From Ensifer canadensis (GTDB lineage Bacteria; Pseudomonadota; Alphaproteobacteria; Rhizobiales; Rhizobiaceae), in NCBI RefSeq assembly GCF_017488845.2, contig NZ_CP083371.1, positions 1,054,001 through 1,118,000 of the forward strand: a DNA stretch of 64,000 nt, written 5' to 3'. Below the pieces are notes generated by a model, which saw nothing but the letters and a program-made list of their open reading frames with translations, was not told where the DNA came from and did not search any database. The stretch's first letter is position 1. Every line of letters starts with the position of its first letter. The translations under genes and the position numbers were made by a program. This document shows, one piece after another, positions 8,252-16,876 of this stretch.

Positions 8252-9211
8252 TCAGTCCGTATAGATCCGCTCTTCGACAGGGGTTTCGGCGATCAACATC
8301 TGCAGCCCGGCAAGCAATGCCTTTTCTGCACGGTTCAAGGCCTTGTCGGGGTTCGTCAGCAGGAAGATGTCGATCGCCGGCGGTGCTTCATAGGGTGGCA
8401 GCCGCCACAACACACCATCGGCCACGTCGCGGCGTGCCACATGCAGCGGCAAGGGACCGACGCCGAGGCCGGCGACAATCATCCGGCGAACTTCTTCAAG
8501 GCTTGAAGAAACGCCAACGACGTTGGCATTGAGCTTGGCCTCGCTACGCAGAAGCGCAACGGGCCGCAATGCATCAGCGATATGGTCGGTGTGGAACGAC
8601 ACCGAGGTCTCCCCCTTGAGGTCAGCAAGTTTCAATCCTTCCCTGCCGAACAGCCGATGGTGCGGACCGCAGAAGAAGCCGAAGAACTCGCGAAAGACCA
8701 AGAGGTAGTCGAGCGCCGGGTCGCGGACGCTGACAAGGCAGAGGCCGAACGATGCCCGTTTCTCCCGCACCTGACGGGTGACTTCGCCGCTTGCGGCCAC
8801 CGAGATGTTCAGTGTCGCGCGCGGATAGTTGCGATGAAATTCCATCAGCGCCCGGTCGAAGATCGGTGACACCACATGGCTGGCGACGGCGATCGTCACA
8901 TGCCCGGTCACGTCGTCGCTGACCCCGCGCACCAATTGCGGCAGCTGGGATATGGTCCCGAAGACTTCGACCGCCTGCTCGTAGAGAAGTTGGCCGACTT
9001 CCGTCAGGTCGAAACGCGTCGCATCCCGTTCGACGAGCCGACGCCCGACACGGTCCTCCAGCCGCTTCAACGCGTTGCTGACGCTCGGCTGTTTCAGGTT
9101 CAGCCGTTCCGCGGCGCGCGTGATGCTTTTGACCTCGGCGATCACCACGAAGGTGCGCAGAAGGTTCCAATCGAGCTCCCAGACGAGCCGTTCGGATCGA
9201 GGTGTGACCAT
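8252..9211 (-). CDS. LysR-family transcriptional regulator
   Basis: The 319-residue protein has an N-terminal winged helix (residues about 14-73: LLRTFVVIAEVKSITRAAERL, then QPSVSNALKRLEDRVGRRLV) and a periplasmic-binding-protein-like effector domain. It is divergent from the nine-gene ABC/aminotransferase operon that begins at 9353, the standard arrangement for a LysR protein that controls its neighbour. The 141-base gap holds a TTTGC-N11-GCAAA dyad. The ligand is probably the operon substrate or an intermediate, but this is inference. Confidence 0.92.
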   Translation of the reverse strand: MVTPRSERLVWELDWNLLRTFVVIAEVKSITRAAERLNLKQPSVSNALKRLEDRVGRRLVERDATRFDLTEVGQLLYEQAVEVFGTISQLPQLVRGVSDDVTGHVTIAVASHVVSPIFDRALMEFHRNYPRATLNISVAASGEVTRQVREKRASFGLCLVSVRDPALDYLLVFREFFGFFCGPHHRLFGREGLKLADLKGETSVSFHTDHIADALRPVALLRSEAKLNANVVGVSSSLEEVRRMIVAGLGVGPLPLHVARRDVADGVLWRLPPYEAPPAIDIFLLTNPDKALNRAEKALLAGLQMLIAETPVEERIYTD

Positions 9212-9245
9212 TCCTGAAATCTATGCCTTCTATTCCCATTATCTA

Positions 9246-9266
9246 TTTGCGCAATGCTGATGCAAA
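9246..9266. promoter_or_regulatory. TTTGC-N11-GCAAA dyad, candidate LysR-type operator
   Basis: A five-base inverted repeat with an 11-base spacer lies in the gap between the LysR gene and the divergent operon. The geometry suits LysR-type binding; no further support is available. Confidence 0.4.
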
Positions 9267-9352
9267 GGCAATCATGAAATTCGGAAGGCGCCTCGATGCC
9301 CGTCCCAAGCGCACGAGAAGGCGCATTCATCCAGAGGAGCAAGGAACATTTC

Positions 9353-10135
9353 ATGAAGACCATTTTCTCCGGCCTTTTGGCCGCTACGCTCACCATTGCC
9401 GCAACCTTCTCCGCCGTTTCGGTGCGCGCTGACGACCTCGAAGCGGTGAAGTCTGCGGGTGAACTGAAGATCGCGATGAGCGGGCAGTATCCGCCCTTCA
9501 ACTTCGTCAATGAACAGAACCAGGTTGTCGGCTTCGATGCCTCGATCGGCCAGGCGATTGCAGAGCGCGTCGGCGTCAAGGGCACTCTGGTGACGACGGC
9601 TTGGGACGGCATCATCGCAGGCCTGCTCGCCAACAAATACGATACCGTCGTCGGATCCATGACGATCACGCCCGAGCGTGAGAAGGTCGTCGATTTCGTC
9701 GGCCCGTATTATCACGCCGGCCGCGCGGTGTTCGTCGCCGAAGCCTCCGCCGTTCAGAAGCTCGACGAACTCAAGGGCAAGACGCTCGGCGTCACGCTCG
9801 GGGAAACCCATGAGAAATGGGCCCGTGAGCAAGGTGGCTGGGACGTGCGCACCTACAAGGGCCTGCCCGAGCTGATGATGGAACTGAAGAGCGGCCGGGT
9901 CGATGCGATCGTCGTCGACAACATTCCGGTCATGGTGGCCGTCAAGGAAACCGGTGAGAAGGTTCGCCGTCTGGAAACGCCTGACATCGAAGGCGGCAGC
10001 GTCGCCATCGGTATTGCCATCCGCAAGAACAATCCGGAGCTGAAGGCTGCTATGCAGAAGGCGCTCGAGGATATGCTGGCGGACGGCTCCTACGAGAAGA
10101 TTTCGATGGAATGGGTCGGCAGCGACATCCGCTGA
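9353..10135 (+). CDS. Polar amino acid-type ABC transporter substrate-binding protein
   Basis: Starting at ATG 9353 (AAGGAA upstream), the 260-residue protein has a signal peptide (KTIFSGLLAATLTIAATF..., cleavage after VRA at residues 22-24) and the SBP family 3 fold: GELKIAMSGQYPPFNFVNE, GFDASIGQAIAERVG, WDGIIAGLLANKYDTVVGSMTITPER and the hinge GSVAIGIAIRKNNPEL. It delivers a polar amino acid, opine or amine to the permeases encoded just downstream. First gene of the operon and opposite the LysR regulator. The open frame runs 19 codons further upstream but would bury the signal peptide. Confidence 0.93.
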   Translation: MKTIFSGLLAATLTIAATFSAVSVRADDLEAVKSAGELKIAMSGQYPPFNFVNEQNQVVGFDASIGQAIAERVGVKGTLVTTAWDGIIAGLLANKYDTVVGSMTITPEREKVVDFVGPYYHAGRAVFVAEASAVQKLDELKGKTLGVTLGETHEKWAREQGGWDVRTYKGLPELMMELKSGRVDAIVVDNIPVMVAVKETGEKVRRLETPDIEGGSVAIGIAIRKNNPELKAAMQKALEDMLADGSYEKISMEWVGSDIR

Positions 10136-10151
10136 TCGCTGGCTTCTACCG

Positions 10152-10185
10152 TCTCCGGCCGCCCATTGACGGCAGCGGCCGGAGA
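10152..10185 (+). terminator. Intercistronic hairpin between binding-protein and permease genes
   Basis: TCTCCGGCCGC (10152-10162) pairs perfectly with GCGGCCGGAGA (10175-10185) across a 12-base loop, with no T tract. Such hairpins commonly protect the upstream mRNA or partly attenuate, so that binding protein is made in excess over membrane subunits. Confidence 0.55.
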
Positions 10186-10214
10186 TCGTCGCGTTCTCCC
10201 CCCGGAGTTTTCCA

Positions 10215-10862
10215 ATGGACTTTTCGCTGGTGCAGCGCGTCTTCCCGTTCTTCGTGGAAGCGGCGTGGATAACGATCGAGATATCGGCGCTTTCGCTGGC
10301 GCTTGGGCTTGTCGTCGCCTTTCTCGTGGCGGCGGCGAAGATGTCGCGCTCTTGGCCTTTGCGCGTCTTTGGTTCTGCCTATGTCAGCCTGTTTCGCGGC
10401 ACGCCCTGCCTGATCCAGCTTTTCGTCCTCTATTTCGGCGGGCCGCAGATCGGCATCAATCTCGAGCCGTTCGCCGCCGGCGTGATCGGGCTTGGGCTCA
10501 ATATCGGCGCCTATATGGCCGAAGCCATCCGCGGCGCGATCCAGTCGGTCGACCGCGGCCAGACCGAAGCTGCCCGCTCGATCGGCTTCAGCCGGTTCCA
10601 GACGATGCGCAAGGTGGTGCTGCCGCAGGCCGCACGGTTGATGATCCGCCCGCTCGGCGTCAACGCCGTGGCTCTGGTGAAGGGATCGGCGCTGGTATCG
10701 ACGATATCCGTTGTCGAACTCACCTACACGGCCCAACGCTACATCGGCTCGACCTACAAGCCGTTCGAGATCTTCGGCGTTGCCGCCGTGCTCTACATGC
10801 TCATCGTCTATGTCGTCGCGCGGATCGTCGATCTGCTTGACCGACGCTACGCCATAGCCTGA
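10215..10862 (+). CDS. ABC transporter permease, polar amino acid (HisMQ) type
   Basis: The 215-residue membrane protein has about five transmembrane helices, SLFRGTPCLIQLFVLYFGG and the EAA coupling loop (EAARSIGFSRFQTMRKVVLPQAARLMIRPLG, residues about 119-149) that docks on the ATPase. GGAG lies 8 bases before the start. It is one of the two HisQ/HisM-type permeases of the importer; the second follows after 13 bases. Length is usual for the family. Confidence 0.93.
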   Translation: MDFSLVQRVFPFFVEAAWITIEISALSLALGLVVAFLVAAAKMSRSWPLRVFGSAYVSLFRGTPCLIQLFVLYFGGPQIGINLEPFAAGVIGLGLNIGAYMAEAIRGAIQSVDRGQTEAARSIGFSRFQTMRKVVLPQAARLMIRPLGVNAVALVKGSALVSTISVVELTYTAQRYIGSTYKPFEIFGVAAVLYMLIVYVVARIVDLLDRRYAIA

Positions 10863-10875
10863 GGGGGAGGCGCGC

Positions 10876-11535
10876 ATGCAAGGTCTCGATTTCAGCGTCG
10901 TCCCGCCCTATGCCGATATCCTCTGGATGGGGGTCTGGTGGACTGTCGTCCTTACTGTCTCCGCAGCGGCCATCAGCTTCATCTTCGGCGTCGTTTTTGC
11001 CCTGGTTGTTCTCTATGCGCCGAAGGCGGTGGCCTTGCCGGTGCGCGCCTTCATGTGGCTCTTCATGGGCACACCGCTGCTGTTACAACTGTTCCTGATC
11101 TACTACGGGCTGGGGCAACTGGGGTTCAAGATCCCGGCACTTGTCGCCGGCATCATCGGTCTCGGCCTGCACTTTGCCGTCTATAACGCCGACATTCTGC
11201 GCGCCGGGATCGTGGCAGTGGATGTCGGGCAGACAGAAGGCGCGCGCAGCCTCGGTTTCGGCCGTTTTCAGACGCTGCGCTACTTCGTCGTGCCGCAGGC
11301 CGTGCGCAACACCATTCCGGCCATGGGCAACAACCTGATCGTGCTGTTGAAGGAGTCCTCGCTGGTGTCGATCATCGGCATTGCCGAGCTGGTTCATGCT
11401 GCGCAGCTGGCGATCAGCGAAACCTTCCGGCCGTTCGAATTCTACATCACGGTCGCCGCACTCTATTACATCCTAAACCTCGTGCTCGAAGCGGGTCTGC
11501 GCCGGGTCGAACAGAACGTGGAGGTATCACGATGA
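10876..11535 (+). CDS. ABC transporter permease, polar amino acid (HisMQ) type
   Basis: The second permease (219 residues) has the family signature [21 protein letters not shown] and an EAA loop ([26 protein letters not shown], residues about 117-142). It begins 13 bases after the first permease (GGGGGAGG upstream) and its stop overlaps the start of the ATPase gene by four bases (ATGA), indicating translational coupling within the importer. Confidence 0.93.
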   Translation: MQGLDFSVVPPYADILWMGVWWTVVLTVSAAAISFIFGVVFALVVLYAPKAVALPVRAFMWLFMGTPLLLQLFLIYYGLGQLGFKIPALVAGIIGLGLHFAVYNADILRAGIVAVDVGQTEGARSLGFGRFQTLRYFVVPQAVRNTIPAMGNNLIVLLKESSLVSIIGIAELVHAAQLAISETFRPFEFYITVAALYYILNLVLEAGLRRVEQNVEVSR

Positions 11536-12296
11536 CCGCCCAGCGACCCATGGTCGAAGTCAAGAGTGCTCGCAAGGCCTATGGCGAGCTTCAAGTCCTG
11601 AAGGGCATAGACTTGTCGGTTGCCCGGGGGCAGATCGTTGCGATCATCGGCCCGAGCGGCTCCGGCAAGAGCACGCTGCTGCGTTCGATCAATCATCTCG
11701 AAACGCTGAACGGCGGCGAGGTGTGGCTCGACGGCGTCCAGGTCAACCAGAGCCTGCGCGGCCAGGCCTTCGAGCGCCACATCAACGCGGTGCGCCAGCA
11801 GATGGGCATGGTGTTCCAGCACTTCAATCTCTTCCCGCACCTGACGGTGATCGAAAACGTCACGATGGGACCGATTATCCTGAAGGGCATGGCTAAGGCG
11901 GCTGCACGTGAGCTGGCGGTCGAGCTTCTGTCGAAGGTCGGGCTGGCGGAGAAGGTCGACGCCTATCCCTCGCGGCTGTCAGGCGGCCAGAAGCAACGTG
12001 TCGCCATCGCCCGGGCACTCGCGATGCAGCCGAAGGTCATGCTTTTTGACGAGGCGACCTCGGCGCTCGACCCCGAACTCGTCGACGAGGTCAATGCGGT
12101 GATGAAGCAACTCGCCGCCGAGCACATGACGATGCTGATCGTCACGCATGAGATGCGCTTTGCCGGCGAGGTCGCCGACCGCGTGCTGTTCATGGATGGC
12201 GGTGTCGTCGTCGAGCAGGGTGCGCCAGCCGAGATTTTCCGCGAACCGAAACAGGACCGCACGCGGGCTTTCCTCAAGAAATATCTGGCGGCGTGA
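11532..12296 (+). CDS. ABC transporter ATP-binding protein, polar amino acid type
   Basis: The 254-residue ATPase has Walker [13 protein letters not shown] (residues about 40-51), Q-loop [10 protein letters not shown], signature [15 protein letters not shown], Walker [16 protein letters not shown] and H-loop VTHEMRFA. It matches the GlnQ/HisP/OccP type that powers import of polar amino acids, opines or similar amines. It overlaps the preceding permease (ATGA), and its stop abuts the start of the dimethylformamidase-like gene, so importer and enzymes are co-expressed. Confidence 0.95.
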   Translation: MTAQRPMVEVKSARKAYGELQVLKGIDLSVARGQIVAIIGPSGSGKSTLLRSINHLETLNGGEVWLDGVQVNQSLRGQAFERHINAVRQQMGMVFQHFNLFPHLTVIENVTMGPIILKGMAKAAARELAVELLSKVGLAEKVDAYPSRLSGGQKQRVAIARALAMQPKVMLFDEATSALDPELVDEVNAVMKQLAAEHMTMLIVTHEMRFAGEVADRVLFMDGGVVVEQGAPAEIFREPKQDRTRAFLKKYLAA

Positions 12297-13942
12297 TGGA
12301 TGCGATGAAGATGACCAGCAACCAATTCCCCGATTTCGGCCTGACACCTGAGCAGCGCCGCGAAGCGGTGCTCGGCCACTACTTCGAATACCCCGGGATG
12401 GATGGCGAGCGCGGCGAAATCTGGTGCTACACCGACGCCTATGCCTACCCGCCCGGTGCAACGGTACGGCTTCAGGTGAGTTCGACCGCAGCCCTCTTCG
12501 AACTGGAGATCGTACGCGACGGCGCCGTCGAAACACCGGTCATGAAGCGAAGCGGCATTGCCGCCCGCTGGCAGGATACGCCGGACCAATGCTCGGTGGT
12601 CGGCTGCGGCTGGGAGACGACGCTTGAATTCCAGGTGGGCGCGGACTGGTCGTCCGGTGCCTATCGCGTCACCTTGACGGCTGAGGGCCGCGACCGTTCG
12701 CCCATTCGCTGTCACCATCTGTTTATCGTGCGCCCCGAGGCCGGCCGCAAGCCGGGCCGCGTACTGCAGGTGGCGGCGACAGGATCCTGGACGTCTTACA
12801 ACACCTGGGGTGGATCGAACCATTATCAGGGGATCACCGGTCCAAATCGCGACCAATATGCAACGACTGTCAGCATCGAGCGGCCGTTCTGCCGCGGCTT
12901 CGTCCAGCTCCCAATCGATGCGCCTCGGGTGCCGCTGGAGATCTATTCTCCGATGGCAGTGGCGCCACGCTACCCGCACATGGAATGGGCCTATGCCAAC
13001 GGCTATTCCAAGAAATATGCCTCGTCCGGCTGGGCAAGCTATGACAGTCATTTCTTCCGCTGGGCCGAGCGCGAAGGTTATGCTGTCGATCTCGCCACCC
13101 AGCATGAATTGCATTTCAATCCGGAAATTCTCGACGGCTACGATTGCGTCGTCTTCGTTGGTCACGACGAATATTGGACCTGGGAGATGCGCGACGCGGT
13201 CGACACCTATGTCGAGCGGGGCGGCCACGCCGCCCGCTTTGCCGGCAATTTCATGTGGCAGACGCGGCTGGAGGACGGCGGCAAGCGGCAGGTATGCTAC
13301 AAATATCGCTCGCGTGCCGAGGACCCGGCCCACCGTTCCGCCGATCAGACGCGCACGTCCGGCTCCTGGGAGGCGGCAGAGATCGGCCGCCCCGGCGCTT
13401 CGACCTTCGGGCTCAATGCCACGCGCGGGCTCTATGTCGGCTGGGGCGGTTGTGCGCCGCGCGGCGCCCGCGGGTTTCCGGTCTATCGTCCGGAGCATTG
13501 GGCATTTGCCGGAACCGGTATCTACTATGGCGACATCCTCGGCGCCGAAGGTCATGCCTTCGGTTATGAGGTCGACGGCCTCGACTACATCATCCGCGGC
13601 GGTCTGCCGGAGCCGACGCAAGACAGCGGCGCCCCGGATGGTCTGGAAATCCTGGCGCTCGGCATGTCATCGCTGAAGGAAGAGAGCGCCGATATACCCG
13701 CCGACGATCAGTTCCTCTCCGACGCGGACGCTAAGTTCGTGGCGGAAACACTGATCGGCGACACCGGAGAGGCGGCAGTCGATCGCGTCAAGCGCGGCTG
13801 TGGCATGATCGTCAATTTCCCACGCGGCAAGGGCGAGGTGTTCCACGCCGGCAGCTGCGAATGGGTTGCCGCCCTGATGCGCGGCGACGCGATGGTCGAG
13901 CGCGTCACCGCCAATGTTCTTAACCGTTACCTCAAACGCTGA
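12296..13942 (+). CDS. N,N-dimethylformamidase beta-subunit-like protein
   Basis: The roughly 548-residue protein resembles the large (beta) subunit of N,N-dimethylformamidase, an amidohydrolase that splits DMF to dimethylamine and formate. The C-terminal domain carries the conserved block VFVGHDEYWTWEMRDAV followed by ARFAGNFMWQTR, and the middle has NTWGGSNHY. No small alpha-subunit gene is next to it, so it may act alone or on another amide. Start is ATG 12296, overlapping the ATPase stop (TGATG); GTG 12293 is an alternative. In this operon an amide-cleaving step on the imported compound would make sense, but that is inference. Confidence 0.8.
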   Translation: MDAMKMTSNQFPDFGLTPEQRREAVLGHYFEYPGMDGERGEIWCYTDAYAYPPGATVRLQVSSTAALFELEIVRDGAVETPVMKRSGIAARWQDTPDQCSVVGCGWETTLEFQVGADWSSGAYRVTLTAEGRDRSPIRCHHLFIVRPEAGRKPGRVLQVAATGSWTSYNTWGGSNHYQGITGPNRDQYATTVSIERPFCRGFVQLPIDAPRVPLEIYSPMAVAPRYPHMEWAYANGYSKKYASSGWASYDSHFFRWAEREGYAVDLATQHELHFNPEILDGYDCVVFVGHDEYWTWEMRDAVDTYVERGGHAARFAGNFMWQTRLEDGGKRQVCYKYRSRAEDPAHRSADQTRTSGSWEAAEIGRPGASTFGLNATRGLYVGWGGCAPRGARGFPVYRPEHWAFAGTGIYYGDILGAEGHAFGYEVDGLDYIIRGGLPEPTQDSGAPDGLEILALGMSSLKEESADIPADDQFLSDADAKFVAETLIGDTGEAAVDRVKRGCGMIVNFPRGKGEVFHAGSCEWVAALMRGDAMVERVTANVLNRYLKR

Positions 13943-13954
13943 CAGAGACCTGAC

Positions 13955-15322
13955 ATGCTCAAGACGACAGCTTCCAATGAACGGCCCGCTTCACACCTGT
14001 TCTACCAGTCGCGTCTCCGCCGGCCGCTGGTCGACCGGGCCGAGGGCATCTATCTCTGGGATCAGGATGGCCGCCGAGTGATCGACGGCTCCAGCGGTGC
14101 GATGGTGGTCAATATCGGCCACGGCAATCGCAACGTGCTCGAGGCAATGAAGCGACAGATGGATCGCGTGACCTTTGCCTATCGTCTTCACTTCGAAAAC
14201 GAACCGGCGGAAGAATTGGCCCGCCGCGCCGCCGAAAAGCTGCCCGAAGGCATGGACAAGATCTTCTTCGTCTCCGGCGGGTCGGAAGCGGTCGAATCCT
14301 GCCTGAAGCTCGCCCGCCAATGGGCGGTTGCGACCGGCCAGAAGGACCGTTGGAAGGTGATTTCGCGGTTTCCGTCCTACCACGGCGGCACGCTCGGCGC
14401 TCTGGCGGTCACCGGCTATGCGGCGCTCTCCGATCCGTTCTCGCCGATGATGCGCGAAATGCCGAAAGTGCCAGCTCCAACCGCCTATCTCGACCGCGAC
14501 AATCTCTCGATGGAGCAACGCGGCATCAAATATGCCGATATGCTGGAGGATAGGATCCAGTCCGAAGGCCCTGATAGCGTGCTGGCGTTCATCATGGAAC
14601 CGATCGGCGGCGCCTCGACTGGCGCCCTGGTCGCACCCGACAGCTATTACAAGCGCATCCGCGAAATCTGCGACAAGTACGGTATCCTCTTGATCCATGA
14701 CGAGGTCATGAGCGGAGCCGGTCGTACCGGAAAATTCCTTGGCGGCGACCATTGGGATTGCAAGCCGGACCTGATCGCGCTGTCGAAAGGCTTTGCCTCA
14801 GGCTATTGCCCGCTGGGCGCCATGGCAGCACCATCGAGGCTGGTGCAGCCGGTGCTCGACGCCGGCGGTTTCCAGCATGGTTTCACTTATGCCGGCAATC
14901 CGCTCGCCTGCGCTGCCGGCCTTGCGGTGCTGGACGAGATCGATCGGCTCGGCCTGATCGACAATGCAGCCGTCATGGGCGACGCGCTCAAGGCCGAGCT
15001 GGTCGCGCTTTCCGAGCGGTTCCCGTTTATTGGCGATGTGCGCGGCAAGGGTCTGTTGCTTGCCGCCGAGTTCGTTTCTGATCGTGAGACGATGAAGCCC
15101 TTGCCGAAGGAATTGAACGCACATCAGCGGGTCGTTGATCTCGCCTATGAGCGTGGACTGATCATCTATTCGCGGCGGACACGCGGCGGAGTCGAAGGCG
15201 ATCATTTTCTGGTCTGCCCGCCGATGATCATCACCAGAGAGCAGATCGGCGAGATCGTCGCTATTCTCGGCGATGTGCTCGAGCAACTTGCCGCCGAACT
15301 CAATCTTCCCGACAACCGTTGA
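13955..15322 (+). CDS. Class III PLP-dependent aminotransferase
   Basis: The 455-residue enzyme has the class III fold: GAMVVNIGHGNRNV, FFVSGGSEAVESCLKLAR (residues about 105-121), YHGGTLGAL, the ring-binding Asp249 in LLIHDEVMSGAGRTG and the PLP lysine Lys278 in LIALSKGFASGYCPLGA. The class transfers omega-amino groups from beta- or gamma-amino acids, polyamines or taurine-like compounds to pyruvate or 2-oxoglutarate. In this operon a beta-keto acid cleavage enzyme follows, so conversion of a beta-amino acid to a beta-keto acid is a reasonable proposal. The gene begins 12 bases after the preceding stop. Confidence 0.93.
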   Translation: MLKTTASNERPASHLFYQSRLRRPLVDRAEGIYLWDQDGRRVIDGSSGAMVVNIGHGNRNVLEAMKRQMDRVTFAYRLHFENEPAEELARRAAEKLPEGMDKIFFVSGGSEAVESCLKLARQWAVATGQKDRWKVISRFPSYHGGTLGALAVTGYAALSDPFSPMMREMPKVPAPTAYLDRDNLSMEQRGIKYADMLEDRIQSEGPDSVLAFIMEPIGGASTGALVAPDSYYKRIREICDKYGILLIHDEVMSGAGRTGKFLGGDHWDCKPDLIALSKGFASGYCPLGAMAAPSRLVQPVLDAGGFQHGFTYAGNPLACAAGLAVLDEIDRLGLIDNAAVMGDALKAELVALSERFPFIGDVRGKGLLLAAEFVSDRETMKPLPKELNAHQRVVDLAYERGLIIYSRRTRGGVEGDHFLVCPPMIITREQIGEIVAILGDVLEQLAAELNLPDNR

Positions 15323-15332
15323 GATCGACATT

Positions 15333-16280
15333 ATGACGAAAACCAAGACGTCGCGCAGGAAGGTCATCATCACCTGTGCGGTGACGGGCTCGGTGCACAC
15401 GCCGACCATGTCGCCCCATTTGCCGATCACGCCGGACCAGATCGCTTCGGAAGCAATCGCAGCGGCGGAGGCCGGCGCCTCGATCCTGCACCTGCATGCG
15501 CGAAATCCCGTGGACGGCCGGCCTTCGGCCGACCCTTCGCTGTTCATGCAGTTTCTGCCGCGGATCAAGCAGTCGACCGACGCCATCGTCAACATATCGA
15601 CCGGCGGCTCGTCGCTGATGGCGCTGGAGGACCGCTTGGCGGCGTCCTTGCGGGCCGAACCGGAAATGTGCTCGCTGAACATGGGGTCCATGAACTTCGC
15701 CCTGTTTCCGGCGCTCGACAAGCCAGTGGCGTGGAAACACGATTGGGAGCCGGAGCTGCTGGAGGCGACGCGCAGCTCGATCTTCAAGAACACCTTTGCC
15801 GACATGGAGTTCATCCTCACCCGGCTCGGTCAGGGATGCGGCACACGGTTCGAATTCGAATGCTACGATGTCGGCCATCTCTATTCGCTGGCGCATTTCC
15901 GCGACCGCGGTCTGGTCTCCGGTCATCTGTTCATTCAGTTCGTCTTTGGCATTCTCGGCGGCATCGGCGCCGATCCGGAGAACCTGACGCATATGAAGCG
16001 CATCGCCGACAAGCTTTTCGATGACGACTATTCGTTCTCGGTGCTGGCCGCCGGCCGGCACCAGATGCCGATGATCACTATGGCGGCTGCGATGGGCGGC
16101 AATGTGCGGGTGGGGCTGGAGGACAGCCTTTACAATGGCCGCGGGCAACTTGCGACCAGCAATGCCGAACAGGTTCTACGCATCCGCGCCGTTCTCGACG
16201 CCTTGTCGCTGGAGGTTGCCACCCCTAAGGAAGCACGTGATCTTCTCGGCCTCAAAGGCGGAGATCAGGTGGCATTCTGA
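15333..16280 (+). CDS. Beta-keto acid cleavage enzyme (BKACE, DUF849 family)
   Basis: The 315-residue protein belongs to the family of 3-keto-5-aminohexanoate cleavage enzymes, which condense a beta-keto acid with acetyl-CoA to give acetoacetate and a new acyl-CoA. The metal ligands His53 and His55 lie in ASILHLHARNPVDG, and the substrate loop NISTGGS is at residues 87-93; a late histidine lies in VSGHLFIQFVFGILGG. The start at 15333 is preferred over 15273, which would overlap the aminotransferase by 50 bases. Family members have many different substrates, so only the reaction type is inferred. It follows the aminotransferase directly and would consume its beta-keto product. Confidence 0.9.
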   Translation: MTKTKTSRRKVIITCAVTGSVHTPTMSPHLPITPDQIASEAIAAAEAGASILHLHARNPVDGRPSADPSLFMQFLPRIKQSTDAIVNISTGGSSLMALEDRLAASLRAEPEMCSLNMGSMNFALFPALDKPVAWKHDWEPELLEATRSSIFKNTFADMEFILTRLGQGCGTRFEFECYDVGHLYSLAHFRDRGLVSGHLFIQFVFGILGGIGADPENLTHMKRIADKLFDDDYSFSVLAAGRHQMPMITMAAAMGGNVRVGLEDSLYNGRGQLATSNAEQVLRIRAVLDALSLEVATPKEARDLLGLKGGDQVAF

Positions 16281-16341
16281 CGCCGCGGCAACAGGCGCGT
16301 CATCGATGCCAATAGGCTCATCGGCAGAAAAGGGGACGGAA

Positions 16342-16854
16342 GTGACGACGACGCACGGGAAGACCGCAGATATCCGCATTCGCCCCGGTGAGGTTGAGGA
16401 CGCCGAGGCGATGCACGGCGCGATCCAGGCGATGGGCCGCGGGCTCGATATGGTCGGCAAGGTCACCTGCACGGTCGAGGACTTCAGCCGCTTCGGTTTC
16501 GGTCCCGCTGCTGCCTTCGGTAGTCTGATTGCCGAGGTGGATAGCGAATTTGCCGGCCTTTGCCTGTTCTTTCCGATCTTCTCGACCTGGCGCGGCCGGC
16601 CCGGCGTCTTCGTGCAGGATCTGTATGTCGGCGATCGCTTCCGCGGCCTCGGTATCGGCGAGCGCCTGCTGCGCGAAGTGGCCTCGTGGTCGAGGGCGCG
16701 GGGCGGGGACTACCTGCGGCTGGAAGTCGATGTGGAGAACGAGCCGGCGCAGCGCCTTTACCAGCGGCTCGGCATTACCTGGCAGACGAAAGACCGCGCT
16801 CATGCCGCCTATGGCGAGGCCTTTGTGGCACTCACCGAGGGACTGAAAGCTTGA
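16342..16854 (+). CDS. GNAT-family N-acetyltransferase
   Basis: The protein (170 residues from GTG 16342, AGGGG six bases upstream; ATG 16306 is an alternative start) has the GNAT core: VFVQDLYVGDRFRGLGIGERLL (beta4 and the acetyl-CoA pyrophosphate loop RGLGIG) and VDVENEPAQRLYQRLGI (motif B). It resembles the diamine/spermidine acetyltransferase branch (conserved FFPIFSTWRGRPGVFVQDLYV). It would acetylate an amine with acetyl-CoA in the cytoplasm. The next gene encodes a deacetylase of the acetylpolyamine type, so acetyl protection and removal on the same pathway is plausible. Confidence 0.88.
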   Translation: MTTTHGKTADIRIRPGEVEDAEAMHGAIQAMGRGLDMVGKVTCTVEDFSRFGFGPAAAFGSLIAEVDSEFAGLCLFFPIFSTWRGRPGVFVQDLYVGDRFRGLGIGERLLREVASWSRARGGDYLRLEVDVENEPAQRLYQRLGITWQTKDRAHAAYGEAFVALTEGLKA

Positions 16855-16876
16855 CGATGCAGGAACGGGAGAGAGC

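Noticed and set aside
11963..13621. A 552-codon minus-strand frame opposite the ATPase and DMFase-like genes
   Set aside because: It crosses two well-supported genes and shows no family-like motif; it is a shadow frame.
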